Part shown: piece after piece, positions 34,111 through 42,214 of the stretch
Layout of the letters: each line of letters opens with the position of its first letter
Position numbering within the stretch: the stretch's first letter is position 1
Source of the DNA: Klebsiella sp. WP3-W18-ESBL-02
GTDB lineage: Bacteria > Pseudomonadota > Gammaproteobacteria > Enterobacterales > Enterobacteriaceae
DNA: 64,000 nucleotides
Assembly: GCF_014168815.1 (NCBI RefSeq)
Contig: NZ_AP021972.1
Location: forward strand, 3,720,001 to 3,784,000
Reading direction: 5' to 3'
Translations under genes and position numbers: made by a program
Notes under the pieces: model-generated
Seen by the model: the letters and a program-made list of their open reading frames with translations, nothing else
Databases searched by the model: none
What the model was told of the DNA's origin: nothing

Positions 34111-35878
34111 CTGCCACCTCCGGCTTTTCTTCTTCCGGCGCGTCATTCAGCGCGGCTTCCAGCTGTTGATAGCGGTACATGTCGCGATACCAGCCTGCCT
34201 GCGCCGCCAGTTGCTCATGCTGCCCGCGCTGCACGATATGCCCGTGCTGCATCACGATAATTTCACTGGCGTCGGTCAATGCCGAGAGGCGGTGGGCGCT
34301 GATAATGACCGTCCGCCCTTCGCCCCACTGGCGCAGATTATGCAAAATTTGATGCTCGGTACGGCCGTCAACCGCCGACAGCGAATCGTCGAGGATCAGG
34401 ATTTCCGCATCCAGCAGCAGCGCACGTGCGATGGAAATACGCTGTTTCTGCCCGCCGGAGAGCATCACGCCGCGCTCACCCACTTCCGTGTCATAGCCCT
34501 GCGGCAGACGCAGGATATCCTCATGCACGCAGGCAAGCTTCGCCGCACGTTCAATCTCTTCCTGCGTTGCGCTGGGGCACCCTAGCGCAATGTTGTTGGC
34601 TACAGTGTCAGAAAACAGGAACGGCGTCTGGATAACGACCGCCAGCCGTCCGCGCCAGGCATCCAGCTGGAGCTGACGCAGCGGGATATCATGGAAGCAG
34701 ATGTCGCCTTCGCTGACGTCGAAATGGCGCTGAATAAGCGACAATAGGGTCGATTTCCCCGCCCCCGTCGGCCCGCATATTCCCAGCATATTGCCCGGCC
34801 GCAGCGTGACGTTAACCTCTTCCAGCGCCGGTTTGTCGGTTTGCGGGTAGTAAAAACGATGAATTGCCAGCTCAAGCGCCCCGCGCCCCGCTGGCACCGG
34901 CTGAAAACCATCGTTCACTACCGGTGCCTCCGCCAGCAGAGTACGGATGCGGCTATAGGCGGCACTGCCGCGCTCAACGATGTTAAACATCCACGCCAGC
35001 GCCAGCATTGGCCAAATCATCAGGCCAAGGTACATCATAAAGCTGGTCAACTGACCAAGGGTCAGCTCCCCCTGCATCACCATCCAGCTACCGCCGGCAA
35101 TCGCCAGCAGGTTCGCCATGCCGATGGCGATATAAATCGTCGGATCAAAGCGGGCGTCGATGCGCGCCACGCGCATATTCTTCACCCCGGTATCTGCCGC
35201 GTCGGCCGCAAACTGCGCGGACTGGCGATCCTCAAGACCAAAGGCCTTAATCATGCGGATACTCGTCAGGCTCTCCTGGGTACGGTCATTCAGGCTGGAA
35301 AACGCTGCCTGCGCCACTTTGAAGCGTTCATGGAGCAGATTGCCATAGCGGTGGATAACCAGCGCCATAATAGGCATCGGCACCAGCGCCAGTAGCGTCA
35401 GCTGCCAGCTCAATTGGGTCGACATGACAATCAGCACCGCGCAGCCCATTACCAGCGAGTCCACCAGCGTCAGCACCCCTTCCCCGGCGGCGAAGACCAC
35501 GCGGTCAACGTCGTTCGTCGCGCGGGCCATCAGGTCGCCGGTACGGTGGCGCAGATAAAACTCCGGATGCTGGCGGCTCAGCTGGCGGTAAAAATCTTCA
35601 CGCAGCTCAACGGCCAGCTGGTAAGAGGCGCCAAACAGCAGCACGCGCCAGACGTAACGCAGCAGGTAAACCACCACGGCAATCAGGACCATAGTGCCTA
35701 TCCACATCATCACCGTCCCGGCGCTGAAGTGGCGTTGCGTCACGCCGTCCACCACGATGCCCACCACTTTCGGCGGGATCAGCTGCAGAATGGCAATAAT
35801 GATTAGCAGGGCCACGGCGCCGAGATAGCGACGCCATTCCCGACGGAAGTACCAGCTAAGTTGAGCAAATAATCGCAC
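34103..35878 (-). CDS. mdlA: Heterodimeric ABC exporter subunit MdlA
   Basis: ABC half-transporter of 591 residues with the membrane domain (about 1-300) and ATPase: Walker A GPTGAGKST, signature LSGGQKQR, Walker B ILILDDSLS. The aspartate in the catalytic-glutamate position (LDDSLS) is normal for one partner of heterodimeric exporters. It starts 23 bases after decR on the same strand, so it may share its transcript, and it overlaps mdlB. Confidence 0.95.
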   Translation of the reverse strand: MRLFAQLSWYFRREWRRYLGAVALLIIIAILQLIPPKVVGIVVDGVTQRHFSAGTVMMWIGTMVLIAVVVYLLRYVWRVLLFGASYQLAVELREDFYRQLSRQHPEFYLRHRTGDLMARATNDVDRVVFAAGEGVLTLVDSLVMGCAVLIVMSTQLSWQLTLLALVPMPIMALVIHRYGNLLHERFKVAQAAFSSLNDRTQESLTSIRMIKAFGLEDRQSAQFAADAADTGVKNMRVARIDARFDPTIYIAIGMANLLAIAGGSWMVMQGELTLGQLTSFMMYLGLMIWPMLALAWMFNIVERGSAAYSRIRTLLAEAPVVNDGFQPVPAGRGALELAIHRFYYPQTDKPALEEVNVTLRPGNMLGICGPTGAGKSTLLSLIQRHFDVSEGDICFHDIPLRQLQLDAWRGRLAVVIQTPFLFSDTVANNIALGCPSATQEEIERAAKLACVHEDILRLPQGYDTEVGERGVMLSGGQKQRISIARALLLDAEILILDDSLSAVDGRTEHQILHNLRQWGEGRTVIISAHRLSALTDASEIIVMQHGHIVQRGQHEQLAAQAGWYRDMYRYQQLEAALNDAPEEEKPEVADA

Positions 35879-35901
35879 GCAGTAAAATTCCAGAGATAGA
35901 G

Positions 35902-36360
35902 TTATTCGATGGGAAGCGCTGTGGTGTATTTAATCTGTTCCATCGCAAAGCTTGAGGTGACGTCCGACAGTCCGGGGACGCGATTCACCAGGCTTTTATA
36001 AAAATCATCGTAGCGTTTCATGTCCGCAACCTGCACGCGCATCAGGTAATCATATTCCCCGGCCATGCGCCAGAAGCCAAGCACTTCAGGCATTTGCGTC
36101 ACTTCGCTGACAAACAGGCTGTACCAGTCACTGCTGTGGTGCTGGGTTTTAATCAGCACAAACGCCGTCAGCCCTAATCCGAGCTTTTCCGCGTCGAGGA
36201 GCGCCACGCGCCCGAGCAGCACGCCGTCATCTTCCAGCCGTTTTAGCCGTTTCCAGCACGGCGTGGTGGTCAGATTAACGGCATCCGCTAACGCCTGCAA
36301 AGAGAGCGTGCAGTCATTTTGCAGCAGGGACAGCAGCTTGCGGTCAATTTTATCTAACAT
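35902..36360 (-). CDS. decR: Lrp/AsnC-type cysteine-responsive regulator DecR
   Basis: A 152-residue Lrp-family regulator (YbaO). The N-terminal helix-turn-helix is in LSLQALADAVNLTTTPCWKRLKRLEDDGVLLGR and the C-terminal RAM domain follows. In E. coli it senses cysteine and activates cysteine degradation. Here it is divergent from a PLP-dependent enzyme of the cysteine synthase fold, the arrangement described in Pantoea as a cysteine-inducible resistance pair (CcdR/CcdA). It also sits just upstream of mdlAB. Confidence 0.94.
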   Translation of the reverse strand: MLDKIDRKLLSLLQNDCTLSLQALADAVNLTTTPCWKRLKRLEDDGVLLGRVALLDAEKLGLGLTAFVLIKTQHHSSDWYSLFVSEVTQMPEVLGFWRMAGEYDYLMRVQVADMKRYDDFYKSLVNRVPGLSDVTSSFAMEQIKYTTALPIE

Positions 36361-36372
36361 TTAACCCACCAG

Positions 36373-36387
36373 GAGAAAGTTTTTCTC
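36373..36387. promoter_or_regulatory. Palindrome between decR and the divergent PLP enzyme
   Basis: GAGAAA-GTT-TTTCTC is a perfect inverted repeat 13 bases upstream of decR and about 85 bases upstream of the divergent gene. It is a candidate DecR site; the E. coli motif was not available for comparison. Confidence 0.35.
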
Positions 36388-36473
36388 TCTTCATTCTATT
36401 TTAAAGGCCAGATGGCAACAATTTTTTCTGCCGTTTTCGCTAAGCTGGGCACAAAATGACAAACGGAAAAATG

Positions 36474-37526
36474 ATGATGAACAGCACCTGGGTCAAAAAT
36501 GCGATAAGCGAAATTAACGCCGACTATCAACGCAGCGCCGATACGCACCTGATTCGTTTGTCGCTGCCCGCGTTCCCCGGCATTCAGCTGTACCTGAAAG
36601 ACGAAAGCACCCACCCAACGGGTAGCCTGAAGCACCGGCTGGCGCGCTCGCTGTTCCTCTACGGGCTGTGCAACGGTTGGATTCAGGAAGGGACGACTAT
36701 CATTGAATCCTCTTCGGGGTCAACGGCGGTTTCTGAAGCCTATTTCGCCCGCCTGCTGGGCCTGCCGTTTATTGCGGTTATGCCCGCCTGCACCGCGAAA
36801 CGTAAAATCGAACAGATTGAGTTTTACGGCGGCCGCTGCCACTTCGTGAACAGCGCCTGCGAAATCTACGCCGCGTCGGAAACGCTGGCGCGCGAGCTGA
36901 ACGGCCATTATATGGATCAGTTTACCTACGCCGAACGCGCAACCGACTGGCGCGGTAACAACAACATCGCCGACAGCATCTTCCGCCAGATGTCCCATGA
37001 ACCTCACCCGGTGCCGTCCTGGGTGGTGATGAGCGCCGGTACCGGCGGGACTTCTGCCACCATCGGTCGCTATATTCGCTGCCAGGGCTATGAAACGCAG
37101 CTGATGGTGGTCGATCCGGAAAATTCGGTGTTCCTCGACTACTGGCAAAACCGGGACGCCAGCCTGCGCGGCAGCATCGGCAGTAAAATTGAGGGGATCG
37201 GCCGCCCGCGCGTGGAACCGTCCTTTATTCCCGACGTGGTCGATAACATGCTGCGAGTGCCGGATGCCGCCAGCGTTGCCACCGCACACTGGCTGGAAAC
37301 TCAGCTAGGCCGCAAGGTCGGAGCTTCAACCGGCACCAATATGTGGGGCGCATTACAGCTGGCCGCGCAGATGCGCACCGAAGGGAAAAGCGGTTCAATC
37401 GTCACGCTGCTGTGCGACAGCGGCGAGCGCTATCTCGACACCTATTACAACGCGCAATGGGTAGCGAACAATATTGGTGATACAACGCCGTGGCGCCGTG
37501 AGATTGAGCAACTGCTTGGCCAATAA
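36474..37526 (+). CDS. PLP-dependent cysteine desulfhydrase-type enzyme (CcdA-like)
   Basis: A fold-type II PLP enzyme of about 350 residues in the cysteine synthase/CBS family. The PLP lysine is in THPTGSLKHRLARSLF, and the phosphate loop is SAGTGGTSATIGR. The divergent decR and the known Pantoea ccdR-ccdA pair argue that it degrades L-cysteine to pyruvate, ammonia and sulfide rather than making cysteine. Several ATGs cluster at 36456-36477; 36474 fits the GGAA ribosome site best. A homologue is absent at this site in E. coli K-12. Confidence 0.85.
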   Translation: MMNSTWVKNAISEINADYQRSADTHLIRLSLPAFPGIQLYLKDESTHPTGSLKHRLARSLFLYGLCNGWIQEGTTIIESSSGSTAVSEAYFARLLGLPFIAVMPACTAKRKIEQIEFYGGRCHFVNSACEIYAASETLARELNGHYMDQFTYAERATDWRGNNNIADSIFRQMSHEPHPVPSWVVMSAGTGGTSATIGRYIRCQGYETQLMVVDPENSVFLDYWQNRDASLRGSIGSKIEGIGRPRVEPSFIPDVVDNMLRVPDAASVATAHWLETQLGRKVGASTGTNMWGALQLAAQMRTEGKSGSIVTLLCDSGERYLDTYYNAQWVANNIGDTTPWRREIEQLLGQ

Positions 37527-37556
37527 AAAAAGCCAGGCATCATCAGATGCCTGGCT
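37524..37556 (-). terminator. Terminator of cof
   Basis: On the minus strand AAGCCAGGCATC / GATGCCTGGCTT with a 4-base loop is followed by a T7 run. It lies 17 bases beyond the cof stop and abuts the convergent gene end. Confidence 0.85.
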
Positions 37557-37572
37557 TGCTGGAAAGGTCTCT

Positions 37573-38391
37573 CTATTCGGGGGAATAAGGTAGATTTGGT
37601 GTATCCAGCCAATGAGTTAAATAGTGAGAAACCGCCTGGTTGTTGCAGTTTCCGATAACCGGCAGGTGAGGCAGTGCGGCTTTAAGCTGTCCCATCGCGT
37701 TCCCCATAATGACGCCACGGCCCACTAGCCCCAGCATCTCACGGTCGTTCATCGCATCGCCGAAGGCCATGCACTCTGCCATACTGACGCCAAGATGGTC
37801 GCTCAGCACCGTCAACGCCGCCCCTTTATTGCTACCGCGCGGCAGCACTTCCAGGCAATCCACCGCCGAGAAACAGATATCGGCGCGCTTATCCAGCGCG
37901 TCGGTTAACTGAATTCGCAGACGACAAAGATCGTCGTGATCGCCACAGAAACAAATTTTGGTGACCTGATGTGCCGGGATCCGTCGTAGATCGCGCAGCT
38001 GGTAGCGAAAACCGCTATAAACGTGCGCCACAAGAAGCTCAGGAATCTCCTGCCCGGTAAACCAACCGCCGTCGTTAAACACATGCATACTGGCTTTCGT
38101 GTCCCAGTATGAATGCAGCACCTGCTCAGCGACGTCCGGCGAAAGGTCGCTGCGATACAGCACCTCGCCCTGCTGGTTATGAATACGTGTGCCGTTGCCG
38201 GTGATCAAAAAGGCGTTTAACGACAGCGTTTCCACCAGCGGGCGCATTTCCAGTACGTGACGGCCGGTGGCAAAAGTCAGGGTTATCTGGCGCTCACGCA
38301 GCCGCTTGAGTACCGCAACGGTTCTTTCCCCCATACGGTGATCCGGCATCAACAGTGTGCCATCCATATCAAACGCCGCCAGTCTTGCCAT
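37573..38391 (-). CDS. cof: HMP-PP phosphatase Cof
   Basis: HAD-superfamily phosphatase of 272 residues that hydrolyses the thiamine intermediate HMP-pyrophosphate and other phosphates. Motif I DMDGTLL (residues 8-14), the C2 cap domain and the late GDAMNDREML motif are intact. It is divergent from ybaE. E. coli Cof has the same length. Confidence 0.95.
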   Translation of the reverse strand: MARLAAFDMDGTLLMPDHRMGERTVAVLKRLRERQITLTFATGRHVLEMRPLVETLSLNAFLITGNGTRIHNQQGEVLYRSDLSPDVAEQVLHSYWDTKASMHVFNDGGWFTGQEIPELLVAHVYSGFRYQLRDLRRIPAHQVTKICFCGDHDDLCRLRIQLTDALDKRADICFSAVDCLEVLPRGSNKGAALTVLSDHLGVSMAECMAFGDAMNDREMLGLVGRGVIMGNAMGQLKAALPHLPVIGNCNNQAVSHYLTHWLDTPNLPYSPE

Positions 38392-38490
38392 GATTTCTCT
38401 CGCTTGTGATCGCTCTCTCTTGTTAAGCAGTATCCGCTGGGATATACGGAAGTAATACTGAATACTTCATTTTTATTGTTCCGGGTTTCT

Positions 38491-40191
38491 ATGCGACTGT
38501 TAAACCGTTTAAATCAATTCCAGCGCCTATGGCAGCCTTCGCAGGGTGAGGTTCAGCAGGTCACGATTGCCGAACTGGCTGCCCGCTGTTTTTGCAGCGA
38601 GCGCCACGTGCGCACGCTGCTGCGTCAGTCGCAGGAGGCCGGCTGGCTTAGCTGGCAGGCACAATCCGGGCGCGGCAAGCGCGGGCTACTGCGTTTTCAC
38701 ACCACGCCGGAGCAGCTGCGTAACGAGATGATGGAAACCGCACTTAACCGCGGCCAGCAGCACAACGCGCTGGAGCTGGCTCAGATCGCCCCCATCGAGC
38801 TGCGGGCGTTGCTGCATCCGTTTCTCGGCGGCCAGTGGCAGAACAATACGCCGACGCTGCGTATTCCCTATTATCGCCCGCTGGAGCCGTTGCATCCGGG
38901 TTTTCTCGCCGGGCGCGCCGAACAGCATCTGGCCGGGCAAATATACTCCGGCCTGACCCGCTTCAATCACGATGCGTCGCAGCCACGGGGAGATCTGGCA
39001 CACCACTGGTCGGTGTCGGACGACGGGCTGTGCTGGCAGTTCTACATTCGCTCGACGCTGCACTGGCACAATGGCGATGTGGTAGAAACCGAGCAGCTTC
39101 GCCGTCGTCTGTTGATGCTCTTTGCGCTGCCTGAGCTGGCAAAACTGTTTGCCAGCGTGAAAGCCATTACGCAGACCCATCCGCAGTGTCTGAGTTTTAC
39201 GCTCCACCGTCCGGACTACTGGCTGGCGCATCGGCTGGCGAGCTACTGTAGCGTTCTGGCGCATCCGGAAGATCCGGAGCAAGGTACCGGCCCATTTATG
39301 CTGAAGATCTTTGAGCCGGAGCTGGTGCGTATTGAAAGCCATCATCGTTATCATCTTGGCCATCCGCTGCTGCAGGCGATCGAATACTGGATCACTCCGC
39401 AGCTTTTTGAGCAGGGGCTTGGCACCAGCTGTCAACACCCGGTACAGATAGCCATCGGTAAGCCAGAGGAGCTGGGCGAACTGCGTCTGGTGAGCCACAG
39501 CATCAGTCTTGGGTTTTGCTACCTGGCGCTGCGGCAAAGCCCTCGGCTCAGCCGGGCACAGGCGCAGCGGGTGATTGCGCTGATTCACCGCTCCGGCCTG
39601 TTGCAAAGTCTGCCGCTTGGGGAAAATCTGATCACGCCAAGCGAGGAGATGTTGCCAGGTTGGGATATTCCGCTGGCTCAGGAGGATCCCAACGTGCCGC
39701 TGCCAGCTCAGCTTACGCTGCTTTACCACCTCCCCGTGGAGCTGCATACTATGGCGGAAGAGCTGAAAATAGCGCTGGGACGGCTGGGCTGTGAGCTGAC
39801 GTTGCTATTTTACGATGCCAAAAGCTGGACCGGCTGCCCTGATTTGCCGCAGGCCGATCTCTTTATGGGCGACCGGCTGATCGGTGAAATGCCGGAGTAC
39901 GCGCTGGAGCAATGGCTGCGCTGCGACGCGCTCTGGCCGGCGTTGTTTACCGATGCACAGGCCGCACATCTTCAGTCGGCGCTGGACGATGCCCAAGCTC
40001 AGCCAGAGGATGACGAACGCATCGCCGCGCTAAAGCGTATTTTCACTCGGCTGATGGGAGATGCCATACTGACGCCATTGTTTAACTATCAGTATCAGGT
40101 CAGCGCGCCGCCGGGGGTAAACGGCATTCGCCTGAACGCCCGCGGCTGGTTTGATTTCAACGAAGCGTGGCTACCGCCTGCCACGCGGTGA
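38491..40191 (+). CDS. ybaE: SgrR-like transcription regulator YbaE
   Basis: A 566-residue regulator related to SgrR: an N-terminal helix-turn-helix (about residues 27-60, with TIAELAARCFCSERHVRTLLRQ) joined to a solute-binding-protein domain (SBP_bac_5 type, from about residue 155, with GDLAHHWSVSDDGLCWQFYIR). This design senses a small molecule, likely a sugar phosphate or peptide, inside the cell. The start at 38491 matches the E. coli length; five further codons are possible. It precedes queC by 67 bases. Confidence 0.92.
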   Translation: MRLLNRLNQFQRLWQPSQGEVQQVTIAELAARCFCSERHVRTLLRQSQEAGWLSWQAQSGRGKRGLLRFHTTPEQLRNEMMETALNRGQQHNALELAQIAPIELRALLHPFLGGQWQNNTPTLRIPYYRPLEPLHPGFLAGRAEQHLAGQIYSGLTRFNHDASQPRGDLAHHWSVSDDGLCWQFYIRSTLHWHNGDVVETEQLRRRLLMLFALPELAKLFASVKAITQTHPQCLSFTLHRPDYWLAHRLASYCSVLAHPEDPEQGTGPFMLKIFEPELVRIESHHRYHLGHPLLQAIEYWITPQLFEQGLGTSCQHPVQIAIGKPEELGELRLVSHSISLGFCYLALRQSPRLSRAQAQRVIALIHRSGLLQSLPLGENLITPSEEMLPGWDIPLAQEDPNVPLPAQLTLLYHLPVELHTMAEELKIALGRLGCELTLLFYDAKSWTGCPDLPQADLFMGDRLIGEMPEYALEQWLRCDALWPALFTDAQAAHLQSALDDAQAQPEDDERIAALKRIFTRLMGDAILTPLFNYQYQVSAPPGVNGIRLNARGWFDFNEAWLPPATR

Positions 40192-40258
40192 AGAAGCTGG
40201 TCGCCGCGGCGCACAGGCGTTACCATAGCGGCTTTTAGAGTCACAGACAGGAAAAGCC

Positions 40259-40954
40259 ATGAAACGTGCCGTTGTCGTCTTTAGCGGTGGACAAGACTCC
40301 ACCACATGCCTGGTGCAGGCGTTGCATCAATATGATGAAGTTCACTGCGTCACGTTTGATTATGGCCAGCGCCACCGCGCCGAGATTGATGTGGCTCGCG
40401 AACTGGCGCTAACGTTGGGTGCCCGCGCACACAAGGTGCTCGACGTTACGCTCTTGAATGAGCTGGCGGTCAGCAGCCTGACCCGCGACAGCATCCCGGT
40501 GCCGGACTACGAGCCTAACGCCGACGGCATCCCAAACACCTTCGTCCCTGGACGTAATATTCTGTTCCTGACGCTCGCCGCTATTTACGCCTACCAGGTA
40601 AAGGCAGAAGCGGTTATCACCGGCGTGTGCGAGACCGACTTCTCCGGCTACCCGGACTGCCGCGACGAGTTTGTGAAGGCGCTAAACCACGCGGTAAGCC
40701 TGGGAATGGCGAAAGATATCCGTTTTGAAACGCCGCTGATGTGGCTGGATAAAGCGCAGACCTGGGCGCTGGCGGACTATTGGGGCAAGCTGGATCTGGT
40801 TCGCAGCGAAACGCTGACCTGCTACAACGGCATTAAGGGCGATGGCTGTGGCCACTGCGCGGCCTGTAGCCTGCGCGCTAACGGGTTGAACCATTATCTG
40901 GCGGATAAACCGGGCATTATGGCAACGATGAAGCAAAAGACGGGGCTTAAATAA
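40259..40954 (+). CDS. queC: 7-cyano-7-deazaguanine synthase QueC
   Basis: Makes preQ0 from 7-carboxy-7-deazaguanine, ATP and ammonia in queuosine synthesis. The 231-residue protein has the PP-loop SGGQDSTT (residues 9-16) and the C-terminal zinc cysteines in CETDFSGYPDC and CGHCAACSLRANG. Length and motifs equal E. coli QueC. A REP element follows. Confidence 0.97.
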   Translation: MKRAVVVFSGGQDSTTCLVQALHQYDEVHCVTFDYGQRHRAEIDVARELALTLGARAHKVLDVTLLNELAVSSLTRDSIPVPDYEPNADGIPNTFVPGRNILFLTLAAIYAYQVKAEAVITGVCETDFSGYPDCRDEFVKALNHAVSLGMAKDIRFETPLMWLDKAQTWALADYWGKLDLVRSETLTCYNGIKGDGCGHCAACSLRANGLNHYLADKPGIMATMKQKTGLK

Positions 40955-40967
40955 GCCTGACGCGACG

Positions 40968-41158
40968 ACCGGATAAGACCGCGCCGCCATCCGGCAACTG
41001 CGCCATACCGCCTGATGGCGCTTCGCTTATCAGGCCTACATGTTATTGCCCTTCACTTCCAGCAACGGCTGTGTTGTAGGCCGGATAAGGCAACGCCGCC
41101 ATCCGGCAACTGCACCGTGTCGCCTGATGGCGCTTCGCTTATCAGGCCTACATGTTAT
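40968..41158. repeat. Tandem REP/BIME elements between queC and fadM
   Basis: Two copies, 40968-41046 and 41079-41158, share CCGGATAAG, CGCCGCCATCCGGCAACTGC and GCCTGATGGCGCTTCGCTTA followed by TCAGGCCTACATGTTAT, separated by about 32 bases. The near identity suggests recent duplication. Confidence 0.85.
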
Positions 41159-41179
41159 GCCGCCCCGAGCATCGGTGTA

Positions 41180-41578
41180 TCACTCCACCATTGCTTCCAG
41201 GTGTTGGCGCAGCTCACCTTCCAGCGCCAGCGCCTTCTGCGTTTTCAGGTCAATACACACAAAGGTAATCAGCGCATCGGCGACAACCTGCCCTTCCGGA
41301 TCCAGCGTAACCACCTGGCTGAGCACGCCGCTTTTGCCGTTTAGCTGCTCTACTTTACTGGTCACCGTGAGCACATCGCCCAATACCGCCGGACGGCGGT
41401 AGTTGATGTTGATATTCACCACCACGAAGGCGATGTGGTGCGCGCTCATCCACTGGAACCCTGCGCTATTTTCCAGCCCATCCCAACGAGCCTCTTCCAG
41501 AAACTCCAGATAGCGCGCGTTGTTAACATGCTGATAAACATCCAGGTGATAACCGCGAACTTTGATTTTCGTCTGCAT
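41180..41578 (-). CDS. fadM: Long-chain acyl-CoA thioesterase III
   Basis: A 132-residue single-hotdog thioesterase (YbaW) that removes acyl-CoA intermediates resistant to beta-oxidation. The conserved catalytic segment YHLDVYQHVNNARYLEFLEEARW is intact. In E. coli it belongs to the FadR regulon, and a FadR-like site is seen 51 bases upstream here. Confidence 0.95.
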   Translation of the reverse strand: MQTKIKVRGYHLDVYQHVNNARYLEFLEEARWDGLENSAGFQWMSAHHIAFVVVNININYRRPAVLGDVLTVTSKVEQLNGKSGVLSQVVTLDPEGQVVADALITFVCIDLKTQKALALEGELRQHLEAMVE

Positions 41579-41628
41579 AGCGCCATAGCCTTATTGTTTT
41601 AAATTATGAATAGAGTCAAAGGTCACAC

Positions 41629-41645
41629 CACTGGTATGACCTCTT
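41629..41645. promoter_or_regulatory. FadR-like operator of fadM
   Basis: ACTGGTATGACCTCTT matches the FadR pattern (CTGGT-n2-GACC core) well on the left half and less on the right. It lies upstream of fadM, known to be repressed by FadR in E. coli. Confidence 0.6.
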
Positions 41646-41688
41646 TAGTCTGGCAAATTTTCAGACGACTGCAAACCATCAAAGTAAA

Positions 41689-42066
41689 TTAAAGCGTGAG
41701 GTGGGCCAGATTACGCTCAACCAGCGAGCTCCCCATACCCGGCACCTGCTTGAGGTCGTCCACCGTTTTGAAGGGGCCGTACTCTTCACGGTAGCTGACG
41801 ATAGCCTGTGCTTTCTTCAGCCCCACGCCGTTCATCACCTGGGCGAGCGCTTCGGCTGACGCGGTATTAATACTGACCCGGGTGCCGTCCTCATCGGCCG
41901 CTTTCGTGGCCGGCGTGGCCTTCGCCTGTTCGCCGGAGGCGGAGCTGGCTTTACTCTGTTGCTGGGACGTTTTGGCCGCCACAGGCTGCGCGGCCTGCGC
42001 GCTAAAACTCATACCCAGGCAGGTCACGACCGCCGCAATAACACACATTTTGATTCCACGTTTCAT
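41689..42066 (-). CDS. ybaV: ComEA-type helix-hairpin-helix protein YbaV
   Basis: A 125-residue secreted protein. A signal peptide spans about residues 1-25 (LGMSFSAQA), followed by an Ala/Lys/Gln-rich linker and two helix-hairpin-helix motifs (EALAQVMNGVGLKKAQAIVSY and VDDLKQVPGMGSSLVERNL). It probably binds DNA in the periplasm, like ComEA. It lies 148 bases after the ppiD start region on the same strand. Confidence 0.92.
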   Translation of the reverse strand: MKRGIKMCVIAAVVTCLGMSFSAQAAQPVAAKTSQQQSKASSASGEQAKATPATKAADEDGTRVSINTASAEALAQVMNGVGLKKAQAIVSYREEYGPFKTVDDLKQVPGMGSSLVERNLAHLTL

Positions 42067-42214
42067 GTTGATGTCTCCTTATGGTTGATGACCTGAGCAC
42101 CATAACCAGCGGCAGAGCGACGCGCAAAAGGCAGATTTTAAATGTGGAAAAGGCCGCGAAAGCGGCCTTTGGTGTGTGCATCGCATTACAAATTTATGCG
42201 AGAAGCGTTCCGGA

